The position numbers and the translations under genes were made by a program. 8,272 bases of DNA from DATDMG01 sp036518955. Its GTDB lineage: Bacteria; Actinomycetota; Actinomycetes; Actinomycetales; Kineosporiaceae. The stretch spans positions 1-8,272 of the forward strand of contig DATDMG010000205.1 of the NCBI GenBank assembly GCA_036518955.1, in the 5' to 3' direction. The notes beneath the pieces are model-generated. The model had not been told where the DNA came from. It was given only the letters and a program-made list of their open reading frames with translations, and made no database searches. Numbering within the stretch: position 1 is the first letter of the stretch; each line of letters starts with the position of its first letter. Below, piece by piece: positions 1 through 5,592 of this stretch.

Positions 1-1611
1 CGGGAGGCTGAGCACCGCCACGACGGCGGCGAGCGGGTCGGCGGGAGCCGTCGCGCCCAGGCCACTCGGCCGCCATGCCGTCCGGGCGGCACCCCACAGG
101 GCCCGCGCGGTGGGCGGCGCCGGCAGCAGGCCGGGACCGGCGAGGCCCACCGACCCGCCGAGCAGACCGGGCACCAGGGCGCGCCGGACCGGATCGGGCA
201 GCCCGAGAACCGCGGCCACGGCGGCGGCGAGGAGCGGCGGCAGCACGCCCCGGGCGGAGCGGGACCGTGCCGGAGCCGGGGCGCGCTCCGCGGCGGCGCT
301 CTCCCGGCGCACCGCCCGCCGCGGGGTGGCCTCGCCGAGCAGGAGAGCCAGGGCGGCGGTGTCGTCCGAGCCGGCGAACGGGTCCCTCGCCCGGCGGACG
401 GCGATGCCCGGCTCCGGCTCCGGGCCGGGGTCCGCCGGCACGATCCAGGCCGCCGCCGCGTCCCTCCGGGCCCGGAGGAGCTGCGACCTCGAGGCGTACA
501 GCGGGCGCAGCGCGCGGCGTGGCACGGCACGGATCCGGCGGGCCCGCCACCGCGACCGGATCCAGCGATCCGGGCGGCCCCAGACCGCGAGGACGGCGAC
601 CAGCTCGTCCCGGGCCCGGCCGGGACGGCGCACCGCGAGCTGGAACGCGGCCCGGGGCACCGCCGCCAGTGCGGCCCACAGCAGCACCAGAGGCGTCAGC
701 GGCAGGGCCACCGATGCCAGCCGGAGGTGGACGGCGTCCCGGCGCTCCGCCCGCCACCAGGACGGCGTGCCCGGGCGGCGACCCGTGGCCCAGGCGGCGG
801 CGTGCGCCACCACGGCTCCCGGGACCACCACGACCCGATGCCCGGCCAGGTGCGCGCGCCGGCCGAGGTCGAGTTCGTCGCGGGCGTGGGCCAGGGTCGG
901 ATCGGCCCCGCCGAGACGACCCCAGAGGTCACGGCGCACCAGCATCCCGGCGGTGCCGACGGCGAGGACGTCGCTGCGCTCGTCGTGCTGGCCCTGGTCG
1001 ACCTCGTGCCGGTCCGCGACCGGGACCCGGGCGCCGGCCCGGGTCGTGGTGATCCCCACGTCGAGGATCCGCTGGTCGTCGTCCCAGTCGACCTGCTTGC
1101 ACCCGGCCAACGCCACCGAGGGCGCGGTCTCGACGGCCGCCAACAACCGCTCCAGGGCGTCCGGCCGAGGGGCACAGTCGTCGTGCAGGACCCACACCCA
1201 GCTCCGCTGCTCAGGGATGTCGGCGGCGGGCGCCCGGCTGAGCGCGGCGTCGACGGCCGCGGAGAGGCTGCACCGGCGGTCGAGCACGATCACGGACGGA
1301 ACGGCCAGGGCCAGGTGGCCGGCGCTGCCGTCACCGGAGGCCACGTCGACGGCCAGGACGGCGTCCGGCGGGCGGGTCTGGGCGGCCAGGGCCGCCACCG
1401 CGCGGGGCAGGAACGCGGCCCCGTCGCGGGCGACGAGCACCGCCGTGATGTGGACGGTCGGGACCTGCGGGGCCTGGGTCACCGGGTCGGGCGCGCTCGT
1501 CGGAGCCGTGCCGCCCGGCAAAGCGACATCGCCGCACCCACCGTCATCCGGGACCGGCCCCGAGTCGGCAACTGCGGCGATATCAACGGTCACGCCGAGA
1601 TCCGCGGTCAC
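1..1611 (-). CDS. Family 2 glycosyltransferase, membrane-associated, partial (C-terminus beyond left edge)
   Basis: Seen: one open minus-strand frame of 537 codons without a stop to the window edge. After a Pro/Ala/Asp-rich N-terminus comes a GT-A fold start, PTVHITAVLVARDG (residues 51-64), then SWVWVLHDDCAPRPD with a DxD-like HDD at 143-145, and later GTAGMLVRRDLWGRLGG followed by ARDELDLGRRAHLAGHRV, the usual GT2 acceptor-side pattern. A hydrophobic segment begins near residue 298 (ASVALPLTPLVLLWAAL), a basic Arg-rich stretch follows, and further hydrophobic stretches lie near 455-505 and 525-537. Known: GT2 enzymes transfer nucleotide-activated sugars. Inferred: a membrane-bound enzyme of envelope polysaccharide or glycolipid synthesis; sugar and acceptor cannot be read. 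The start is uncertain. GTG at 1611 leaves 37 bp after whiB2 but has no clear ribosome site; GTG at 1593 is possible, and the frame stays open into whiB2 (ATGs at 1734 and 1722). Confidence 0.85.
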   Translation of the reverse strand, partial: MTADLGVTVDIAAVADSGPVPDDGGCGDVALPGGTAPTSAPDPVTQAPQVPTVHITAVLVARDGAAFLPRAVAALAAQTRPPDAVLAVDVASGDGSAGHLALAVPSVIVLDRRCSLSAAVDAALSRAPAADIPEQRSWVWVLHDDCAPRPDALERLLAAVETAPSVALAGCKQVDWDDDQRILDVGITTTRAGARVPVADRHEVDQGQHDERSDVLAVGTAGMLVRRDLWGRLGGADPTLAHARDELDLGRRAHLAGHRVVVVPGAVVAHAAAWATGRRPGTPSWWRAERRDAVHLRLASVALPLTPLVLLWAALAAVPRAAFQLAVRRPGRARDELVAVLAVWGRPDRWIRSRWRARRIRAVPRRALRPLYASRSQLLRARRDAAAAWIVPADPGPEPEPGIAVRRARDPFAGSDDTAALALLLGEATPRRAVRRESAAAERAPAPARSRSARGVLPPLLAAAVAAVLGLPDPVRRALVPGLLGGSVGLAGPGLLPAPPTARALWGAARTAWRPSGLGATAPADPLAAVVAVLSLP

Positions 1612-1626
1612 GGCTGACGGGAATTG

Positions 1627-1658
1627 CTGATCACACTGCGAGTTCTGATCACACTGCG
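1627..1658 (-). repeat. 14-bp tandem direct repeat (period 18) spanning the whiB2 stop codon
   Basis: CTGATCACACTGCG occurs at 1627-1640 and again at 1645-1658, separated by AGTT. The right copy holds the last codons and TGA of whiB2. The left copy is in the same frame, so readthrough would add SELAV and meet a second TGA. A 9-bp core of the unit (CACACTGCG) recurs in the same orientation at 2005-2013, upstream of whiB2. Likely a small slippage duplication; a regulatory role is only a guess. Confidence 0.85.
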
Positions 1659-1924
1659 CGTTTCTTGACGCGGCGCCGTTCACGTTCGGACAGACCGCCC
1701 CAGATTCCGAACCGCTCGTCATTTTCGAGTGCATATTCAAGGCACTCGACACGAACCTCGCAGGAGAGGCATACCCGCTTCGCCTCACGCGTGGACCCGC
1801 CCTTCTCCGGGAAGAAGGCCTCCGGGTCCGTCTGGGCGCAGAGGGATCGCTCCTGCCACTGGAGCTCTCCCGGCGCCTGCTGCGTCGCAGGCTTCTGCAG
1901 TGCTATCGCCACGGGCTCGTGCAC
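1649..1924 (-). CDS. whiB2: WhiB-family iron-sulfur transcriptional regulator, WhiB2/WhmD type
   Basis: A 91-residue WhiB-like protein. Seen: four cysteines at C29, C52, C55 and C61 (C-X22-C-X2-C-X5-C) to bind a [4Fe-4S] cluster, the G-[IVL]-W-G-G turn as GIWGG at 73-77, and a basic C-terminal tail (RERRRVKKRAV). The stretch LCAQTDPEAFFPEKGGSTRE matches mycobacterial WhiB2/WhmD and Streptomyces WhiB closely. Known: these proteins work with WhiA or sigma factor region 4 to control septation and sporulation genes, and WhmD is needed for normal division in mycobacteria. The start is GTG at 1924, chosen for the ribosome site GAGGAGGA six bases upstream and the normal family length. Divergent from fbiA, as in Mycobacterium tuberculosis (Rv3260c/Rv3261). 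It may be co-transcribed with the downstream glycosyltransferase. The gene is less GC-rich than its neighbours. Confidence 0.95.
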   Translation of the reverse strand: MHEPVAIALQKPATQQAPGELQWQERSLCAQTDPEAFFPEKGGSTREAKRVCLSCEVRVECLEYALENDERFGIWGGLSERERRRVKKRAV

Positions 1925-1930
1925 CTGGCG

Positions 1931-1938
1931 TCCTCCTC
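1931..1938 (-). promoter_or_regulatory. Ribosome binding site of whiB2
   Basis: The minus strand reads GAGGAGGA, then six bases, then GTG at 1924. This strong Shine-Dalgarno site fixes the GTG as the start. Confidence 0.8.
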
Positions 1939-1968
1939 GACCCTGGCCCCTATCGGGGTTTCCCCACC

Positions 1969-2000
1969 CTACTACCGTTCAAGCACTCTCAGTGTTCACT
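1969..2000 (-). promoter_or_regulatory. Possible second whiB2 promoter with BldD-like site
   Basis: On the minus strand GTGAAC (1999-1994) and TAGTAG (1974-1969) are 19 bp apart, a weak -35/-10 pair that would give a leader of about 40 bases. The palindrome AGTG-TT-CACT at 1991-2000 sits on the -35. It resembles the inverted AGTGA/TCACT sites bound by the developmental repressor BldD, a known regulator of whiB in Streptomyces. Promoter and operator are both tentative. Confidence 0.35.
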
Positions 2001-2040
2001 CGAGCACACTGCGTGGTCATGCGGAGAGAACAGTAATGGA

Positions 2041-2070
2041 ATTACACGCGTGTCGTACGCAGACCGTCAA
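2041..2070 (-). promoter_or_regulatory. Probable sigma-70-type promoter of whiB2 (P1)
   Basis: On the minus strand TTGACG (2070-2065) is followed after 18 bp by TGTAAT (2046-2041), a good -35/-10 pair. Transcription would begin near 2034, giving a whiB2 leader of about 110 bases. A 10-bp perfect palindrome overlaps the spacer and -10. This is a sequence match only. Confidence 0.6.
2044..2053. promoter_or_regulatory. Perfect 10-bp palindrome on the whiB2 promoter
   Basis: ACACGCGTGT is self-complementary and overlaps the -10 and spacer of the TTGACG/TGTAAT promoter, a position suited to a repressor. On the minus strand it runs into GACAC, the short motif bound by WhiA, but five bases are weak evidence. 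Confidence 0.4.
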
Positions 2071-2127
2071 GCAGGGCGGTGGTATCCCCCCGAACAGATG
2101 ACCCGGTGTTGACTCCTTCGGCGCGTC

Positions 2128-2177
2128 GTCCACAGCACCCCGGGCGGTGTCCACAGTCGCCCGCTCCTCGTCCACAG
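2128..2177 (+). repeat. Three GTCCACAG direct repeats at exact 21-bp spacing (DnaA-box-like)
   Basis: GTCCACAG occurs at 2128-2135, 2149-2156 and 2170-2177, all in one orientation, each start exactly 21 bp after the last, which is two helical turns. With preceding bases the nine-mers are TCGTCCACA, GTGTCCACA and TCGTCCACA, each one mismatch from the actinobacterial DnaA box TTGTCCACA. The array ends 84 bp before the fbiA start. It could bind DnaA or another regulator. Since 21 bp is seven codons, a remnant of coding repeats is the alternative. Confidence 0.7.
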
Positions 2178-2222
2178 CCCGCCTCACAGGACGAAGCGGA
2201 CGTCGTCCGCGGCGCCCCCGCC

Positions 2223-2239
2223 CTGCGCCGGGAGCGCAG
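2223..2239 (+). promoter_or_regulatory. Small stem-loop in the fbiA leader
   Basis: CTGCGC, a five-base loop (CGGGA) and GCGCAG form a 6-bp GC-rich hairpin that ends eight bases before the AAGGA ribosome site of fbiA. It might affect translation initiation; short GC hairpins are common in such DNA. Confidence 0.3.
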
Positions 2240-2261
2240 CCGGGTGCAAGGATGGGCCACC

Positions 2262-3296
2262 ATGCGCATCACAGCTCTCGCCGGGGGGGTCGGCGGCGCG
2301 CGATTCCTGGGCGGCCTCCTCCGCCATCTCGAGCGGACCGGACTCGCCGCCGAGGTCACCGTGATCGGGAACACGGCGGACGACATCACGCTCCACGGAT
2401 TGCGGGTATGCCCGGACCTGGACACCGTCATGTACACGCTGGGTGGCGGAATCCACCCCGGGCAGGGCTGGGGTCGCGCCGACGAGCGATTCACCCTGGC
2501 CGAGGAATTCGCCGCCTACGGCGACGGCCCGGACTGGTTCACCCTGGGCGACCGGGACCTGGCGACCCACGTCGTCCGCACCCGGATGCTCGGCCAGGGC
2601 CTGACGTTGAGCCAGGCGACCGCCGCGCTCTGCGAGCGGTGGCGGCCCGGGGTCCGGCTCCTGCCGATGAGCGACGACCGGGTCGAGACGCACGTGGTGA
2701 TCGACGCCGACGCCGCTCCCCCGGCCACCCGGGACGACGCCACCCCGGACGACGCGGCGCCCCGCACCCGCGCCGTGCACTTCCAGGAGTGGTGGGTCCG
2801 CCTGCACGCGGCGGTGCCGGCCCGGCGGATCCTCGCCGTCGGCCTGGAGCAGGCCGCACCGGCGCCGGGCGTGCTGGAGGCGATCCGCGAGGCGGACGTC
2901 GTCCTGCTGCCCCCGAGCAACCCGGTCGTCTCGATCGGGACGATCCTCGGCGTGCCGGGCGTCCGGGACGCCGTCCGGGGCACCCGGGCACCGGTGGTCG
3001 GCGTCTCCCCGATCATCGGGGGCGCCCCGGTGCGGGGGATGGCGGACGCCTGCCTGGACGCGATCGGGGTCGACACCACGGCGGCGGCCGTGGCCGGCCT
3101 GTACGCGGACTTCCTCACCGGCTGGCTGGTGGACGACGCGGACGCCGCGCTGGTCGCCGGCACCGGTCGCCCGGGCGGCCCGGTGATTCGCGCCCGGCCC
3201 CTGCTGATGACCGATGTGGAGGCCAGCGCCGACATCGCCGGGGCCGCCCTCGACCTCGCGGTCGAACTGCGCAGCGCCGCCGGAGCACCGCGATGA
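2262..3296 (+). CDS. fbiA: FbiA/CofD, phosphoenolpyruvyl (2-phospho-L-lactate) transferase of F420 synthesis
   Basis: A 344-residue cytoplasmic enzyme. Known: actinobacterial FbiA joins the phosphoenolpyruvyl group of enolpyruvyl-diphospho-guanosine to the deazaflavin Fo, giving dehydro-F420-0; archaeal CofD uses the lactyl compound. Seen: the glycine-rich N-terminus GGVGGAR (8-14), GNTADD (36-41), CPDLDT (50-55), FTLGDRDLATH (93-103), LLPMSDDRVETHV, and near the C-terminus PPSNPVVSIGTIL and VVGVSPIIGGAPVRGMAD, all CofD signatures; length is normal. An Asp/Ala/Pro-rich insert (ADAAPPATRDDATPDDAAP) precedes HFQEWW and is probably a surface loop. The start is ATG at 2262 with AAGGA nine bases upstream; earlier in-frame GTG codons (from 2079) would add unrelated Pro/Gln/Arg-rich sequence. 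Its last bases overlap fbiB (ATGA), so the two should be translationally coupled. Confidence 0.96.
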   Translation: MRITALAGGVGGARFLGGLLRHLERTGLAAEVTVIGNTADDITLHGLRVCPDLDTVMYTLGGGIHPGQGWGRADERFTLAEEFAAYGDGPDWFTLGDRDLATHVVRTRMLGQGLTLSQATAALCERWRPGVRLLPMSDDRVETHVVIDADAAPPATRDDATPDDAAPRTRAVHFQEWWVRLHAAVPARRILAVGLEQAAPAPGVLEAIREADVVLLPPSNPVVSIGTILGVPGVRDAVRGTRAPVVGVSPIIGGAPVRGMADACLDAIGVDTTAAAVAGLYADFLTGWLVDDADAALVAGTGRPGGPVIRARPLLMTDVEASADIAGAALDLAVELRSAAGAPR

Positions 3297-4462
3297 AGGT
3301 GCCGGTCACCTCGGGGCAGGCGGTGTCCGCCACGCGGGTGGAACTCATCGGCGTCCCGGGCATCGGCGAGGTCGCCGCGGGTGACGACCTGGCCCGGCTC
3401 GTCGTCGACGCCCTCGCCGCGGCCGGCGAGCGGCTGCGGAGCGGGGACGTCGTGGTGGTCTCCAGCAAGATCGTCTCCAAGGCGGAGGGGCGGGCGGTCG
3501 CCGCGACCAGCAGGGACGACGTCGTCGACGGCGAGACCGTGCGGATCGTCGCCGAACGGCTGGGCCCGCGCGGGCTGACGCGGGTCGTCCAGTCCCGGTC
3601 CGGACCGGTGCTGGCCGCCGCCGGGGTGGACGCGTCGAACGTGGCGACCGGCACGGTCCTGCTGCTGCCGGCCGATCCGGACGCCAGCGCTCGCGCGCTG
3701 CGGGCCGGGCTGGGCGCGGCGTCCGGCGCCCGACTCGGGGTGGTCGTGTCCGACACCGCCGGCCGCGCCTGGCGCGACGGGCAGGTCGACGTCGCGATCG
3801 GCGCGGCCGGCCTGCGAGTGACCGACGACCTGCGAGGCGGCGCCGACCCCTACGGGAACCCGATCGAGGTGACCGTGCGGGCCCTCGCCGACGAGCTGGC
3901 CGCCGCGGCGGACCTGATCAAAGGCAAGCTCCGCCAGGTCCCGGTCGCCGTCGTCCGCGGGCTCGGCACCCTGGTGACCGACCACGACGGCCCCGGCGCC
4001 GGGTCGCTGCTCCGGGCGAGGCGTGACGACTGGTTCGCGCTCGGTCACGTCGAGGCCGTCCGGACGGCGCTCGGCGCGCCGCCGGGAACCTCCGGGATCG
4101 ACCCGGTGCCGCTCGTCCCGGACGCGGCTCTGGACCGGTTGCGGCGGGCGGTGGCCGTGGTCCGGTCCGGCGCCGACCTCCTCGGAGCGCCCCGCTGCCG
4201 GATCGAGGTCCGCCCCGACGCGGGCGGGCGCGAGGACGTCGCGGTGGCGCTCGTCCGGCCGCCCCGGGACGCCGAGCCGGCGGCAGCCCTGCTGTCCCTC
4301 GGCGCGACCGTGCAGCGGCTCGCCACCGCCGCCTGGCCCGAGGGCCTGCTGGCGCAGGCCGAACTCGGCCCGGACGGTTGCGTGACGCTCGTCGCGTCCG
4401 TCCCCGCGGCCGCAACCGTTGCCGCAGCCGTCCCCGGAGCCTGCGCCCGGGCCGGGAACTGA
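3293..4462 (+). CDS. fbiB: FbiB/CofE, coenzyme F420-0:L-glutamate ligase with shortened C-terminal region
   Basis: A 389-residue protein starting at the ATG that overlaps the fbiA stop; GGAG lies seven bases upstream inside fbiA. Known: the CofE domain adds gamma-linked glutamates to F420-0 using GTP and divalent metal. Seen: VVVVSSKIVSKAEGR (53-67), AAGVDASNV (109-117), LLLPADPDASAR (123-134), SDTAGRAWRDGQVDVAIGAA (153-172) and ADELAAAADLIKGK (199-212), a complete CofE domain ending near 248. The remaining 141 residues are odd. Mycobacterial FbiB (448 residues) carries here an FMN nitroreductase-like domain that reduces dehydro-F420. This tail is about 60 residues shorter, and only a stretch such as LLSLGATVQRLATAAW faintly recalls it. 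I infer a degenerate or different domain; the ligase assignment is secure. The gene converges with the next gene, stops 3 bp apart. Confidence 0.95.
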   Translation: MKVPVTSGQAVSATRVELIGVPGIGEVAAGDDLARLVVDALAAAGERLRSGDVVVVSSKIVSKAEGRAVAATSRDDVVDGETVRIVAERLGPRGLTRVVQSRSGPVLAAAGVDASNVATGTVLLLPADPDASARALRAGLGAASGARLGVVVSDTAGRAWRDGQVDVAIGAAGLRVTDDLRGGADPYGNPIEVTVRALADELAAAADLIKGKLRQVPVAVVRGLGTLVTDHDGPGAGSLLRARRDDWFALGHVEAVRTALGAPPGTSGIDPVPLVPDAALDRLRRAVAVVRSGADLLGAPRCRIEVRPDAGGREDVAVALVRPPRDAEPAAALLSLGATVQRLATAAWPEGLLAQAELGPDGCVTLVASVPAAATVAAAVPGACARAGN

Positions 4463-4465
4463 ACC

Positions 4466-5482
4466 TCAGCGCACCCGTCGCGCTCCGGCGCCGCCGGGGA
4501 GGTGGGACGGCAGCGTCATCCGCGGGCCGTGCCGCGGCCGCGCGGCACCGGCGAGCTCGAGCAGCCGTTGCACCCGGAACCGGTGGCCCCGGTACCGCTC
4601 GATCAGCGCCGCGCAGGCCGCGTCGTCCTGCACCCGGCCGGTCAGCGCCCAGGTGACGTTCCGGGAGACGTGGTAGTCGGCCCAGGAGAACGCGTCAGCG
4701 TCGCCGTGGGCCCGCTGCCGGACCTCGGCCGCCGTCCAGACGCCGACCCCCGGGACGGTCCGCAGCGACCGCGCGGCCTCCTCCCCCGGCAGGTCGACCG
4801 TCGCCTCCAGCCGCCCCGCGACGGCCGCCGCGGCGATCACGACCTGCCGGCGGGCCGCCTCGACGCCGGCGCGCAACCACTCCCAGGAGGGGATCGCCGC
4901 CCAGTCCCGCGGGGCCGGCGGAACGCGCAGGCCGGCGGCGATGCCGTGGTGGGCTCCGGCCGGCCCGGGAGCGACCTCCCCGTAGCGCAGCACCAGCCGG
5001 CGCCACGCCGACCACGCCTCGACCCCGGTCACCCGCTGCTCGAGGGCCGCCGCGGCCAGGGCCTCGAAGACCGCTCGGCTGCGCGGTACCCGCCAGCCCG
5101 GCCGGGTCCGATGGGCCTCGACCAGGACGCGGTGCTCAGGCGCGGGCGCGAACCCGCGCGGGTCGTCGGCGTCGCCGAGGAGCTCCGGGACGCCGTCCAG
5201 CGCCCACCCGGCACCGGGCCCCCAGGCATGGGCGTGCACCTCGCCGTCCGCCGGGCGCACCGCCAGGCGCAGCAGCACCGGGCCGTCGGGCGTCCGGGTC
5301 GCGCGCCACAGGACGCCGTCCGGCTGGCGGCGGTGGGACGGGTCACCCGGCCCGCGCTGCAGCGGGCCGAGGACGGCGCCGAGCGGCACCGGCCGTCCAG
5401 GCCGCCACACCCGGACCGCGGCGACGGCCGCCCGGTCGGCCGGCCCGGACTCCGAGTTGCCGGGCGTGCTCCCGCGGGTCAC
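4466..5482 (-). CDS. HhH-GPD DNA glycosylase, AlkA-like (3-methyladenine DNA glycosylase II family)
   Basis: A 338-residue base-excision repair protein expected to remove alkylated bases from DNA. Seen: an N-terminal beta-rich region as in AlkA (about 20-120), an all-alpha core with ALEQRV (146-151), the helix-hairpin-helix LRTVPGVGVWTA (240-251), and AFSWADYHV (264-272). D269 aligns with the catalytic aspartate of AlkA (D238, in a DDY context). The iron-sulfur cysteines of Nth/MutY are absent. No catalytic residue is missing, but the substrate is inferred from the fold only. The start is GTG at 5482, preceded only by a short GGGG; a GTG at codon 25 (5410) just before the conserved WRPGRPVP is an alternative. 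It faces fbiB with 3 bp between stops and is divergent from the DUF3105 gene. Confidence 0.85.
   Translation of the reverse strand: MTRGSTPGNSESGPADRAAVAAVRVWRPGRPVPLGAVLGPLQRGPGDPSHRRQPDGVLWRATRTPDGPVLLRLAVRPADGEVHAHAWGPGAGWALDGVPELLGDADDPRGFAPAPEHRVLVEAHRTRPGWRVPRSRAVFEALAAAALEQRVTGVEAWSAWRRLVLRYGEVAPGPAGAHHGIAAGLRVPPAPRDWAAIPSWEWLRAGVEAARRQVVIAAAAVAGRLEATVDLPGEEAARSLRTVPGVGVWTAAEVRQRAHGDADAFSWADYHVSRNVTWALTGRVQDDAACAALIERYRGHRFRVQRLLELAGAARPRHGPRMTLPSHLPGGAGARRVR
4529..4548 (+). terminator. Perfect 8-bp-stem hairpin just past the fbiB stop, inside the glycosylase gene
   Basis: GTGCCGCG, loop GCCG and CGCGGCAC form a perfect stem-loop 66 bp beyond the fbiB stop and within the last codons of the opposite-strand glycosylase. 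With only 3 bp between the two stops, fbiAB transcripts can end only inside the neighbour. There is no T-run, so termination here is a guess. Confidence 0.3.
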
Positions 5483-5522
5483 CCCGGCAGTCTGCCGCCC
5501 GCCGGGCCCGGTTGCCTGATGG

Positions 5523-5561
5523 ACCTGCCGGTCCGCGGGCGAGGTGGCAGGTGCCTAGACT
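5523..5561 (+). promoter_or_regulatory. Possible promoter and operator of the DUF3105 gene
   Basis: TAGACT at 5556-5561 resembles an actinobacterial -10 box, giving a leader of about 25 bases before the GTG at 5593. No good -35 lies 16-19 bp upstream. Instead a perfect 7-bp inverted repeat, ACCTGCC (5523-5529) and GGCAGGT (5546-5552), flanks the -35 area with a 16-bp spacer, as an operator might. It lies in the 110-bp gap between divergent genes and might serve both. Confidence 0.4.
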
Positions 5562-5592
5562 TCTCCTCGAGCCCGGCCCTGGGGAGACTGAC

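Larger units (their letters stand above)
1925..2261. other. Divergent whiB2–fbiA intergenic region
   Basis: The 337-bp gap between the two divergent start codons, the longest gene-free stretch here. The half near whiB2 (about 1960-2070) is unusually AT-rich for the window and carries the promoter-like elements. The half near fbiA is GC-rich and carries the 21-bp-spaced GTCCACAG repeats and a leader hairpin. The fbiA frame is open upstream to 2079, but nothing resembling FbiA precedes the ATG at 2262, so I treat it as non-coding. I find no convincing forward -10 element for fbiA; TTGACT at 2109-2114 could be a -35 without a matching -10. Confidence 0.7.

Noticed and set aside
110..1630. Long plus-strand ORF of 506 codons, plus nested ones at 75-1052 and 727-1617
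   Set aside because: Arg/Ala/Pro/Gly-rich shadow of the minus-strand glycosyltransferase; no domain-like sequence.
2044..2053. Attachment site or transposon end
   Set aside because: No integrase, tRNA, transposase or target duplication in the window.
2128..2177. Replication origin
   Set aside because: Only three DnaA-box-like sites, no AT-rich unwinding element beside them, and no dnaA, dnaN or rpmH nearby; kept as a regulatory or titration site only.
2079..2261. N-terminal extension of FbiA from a GTG at 2079
   Set aside because: Residues before MRITALAGG are Pro/Gln/Arg-rich and unlike CofD proteins; the ATG at 2262 has its own ribosome site.
2516..4048. Minus-strand ORF of 510 codons opposite fbiA and fbiB
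   Set aside because: Antisense shadow of two well-recognised genes, with low-complexity composition expected from GC-rich codon bias.
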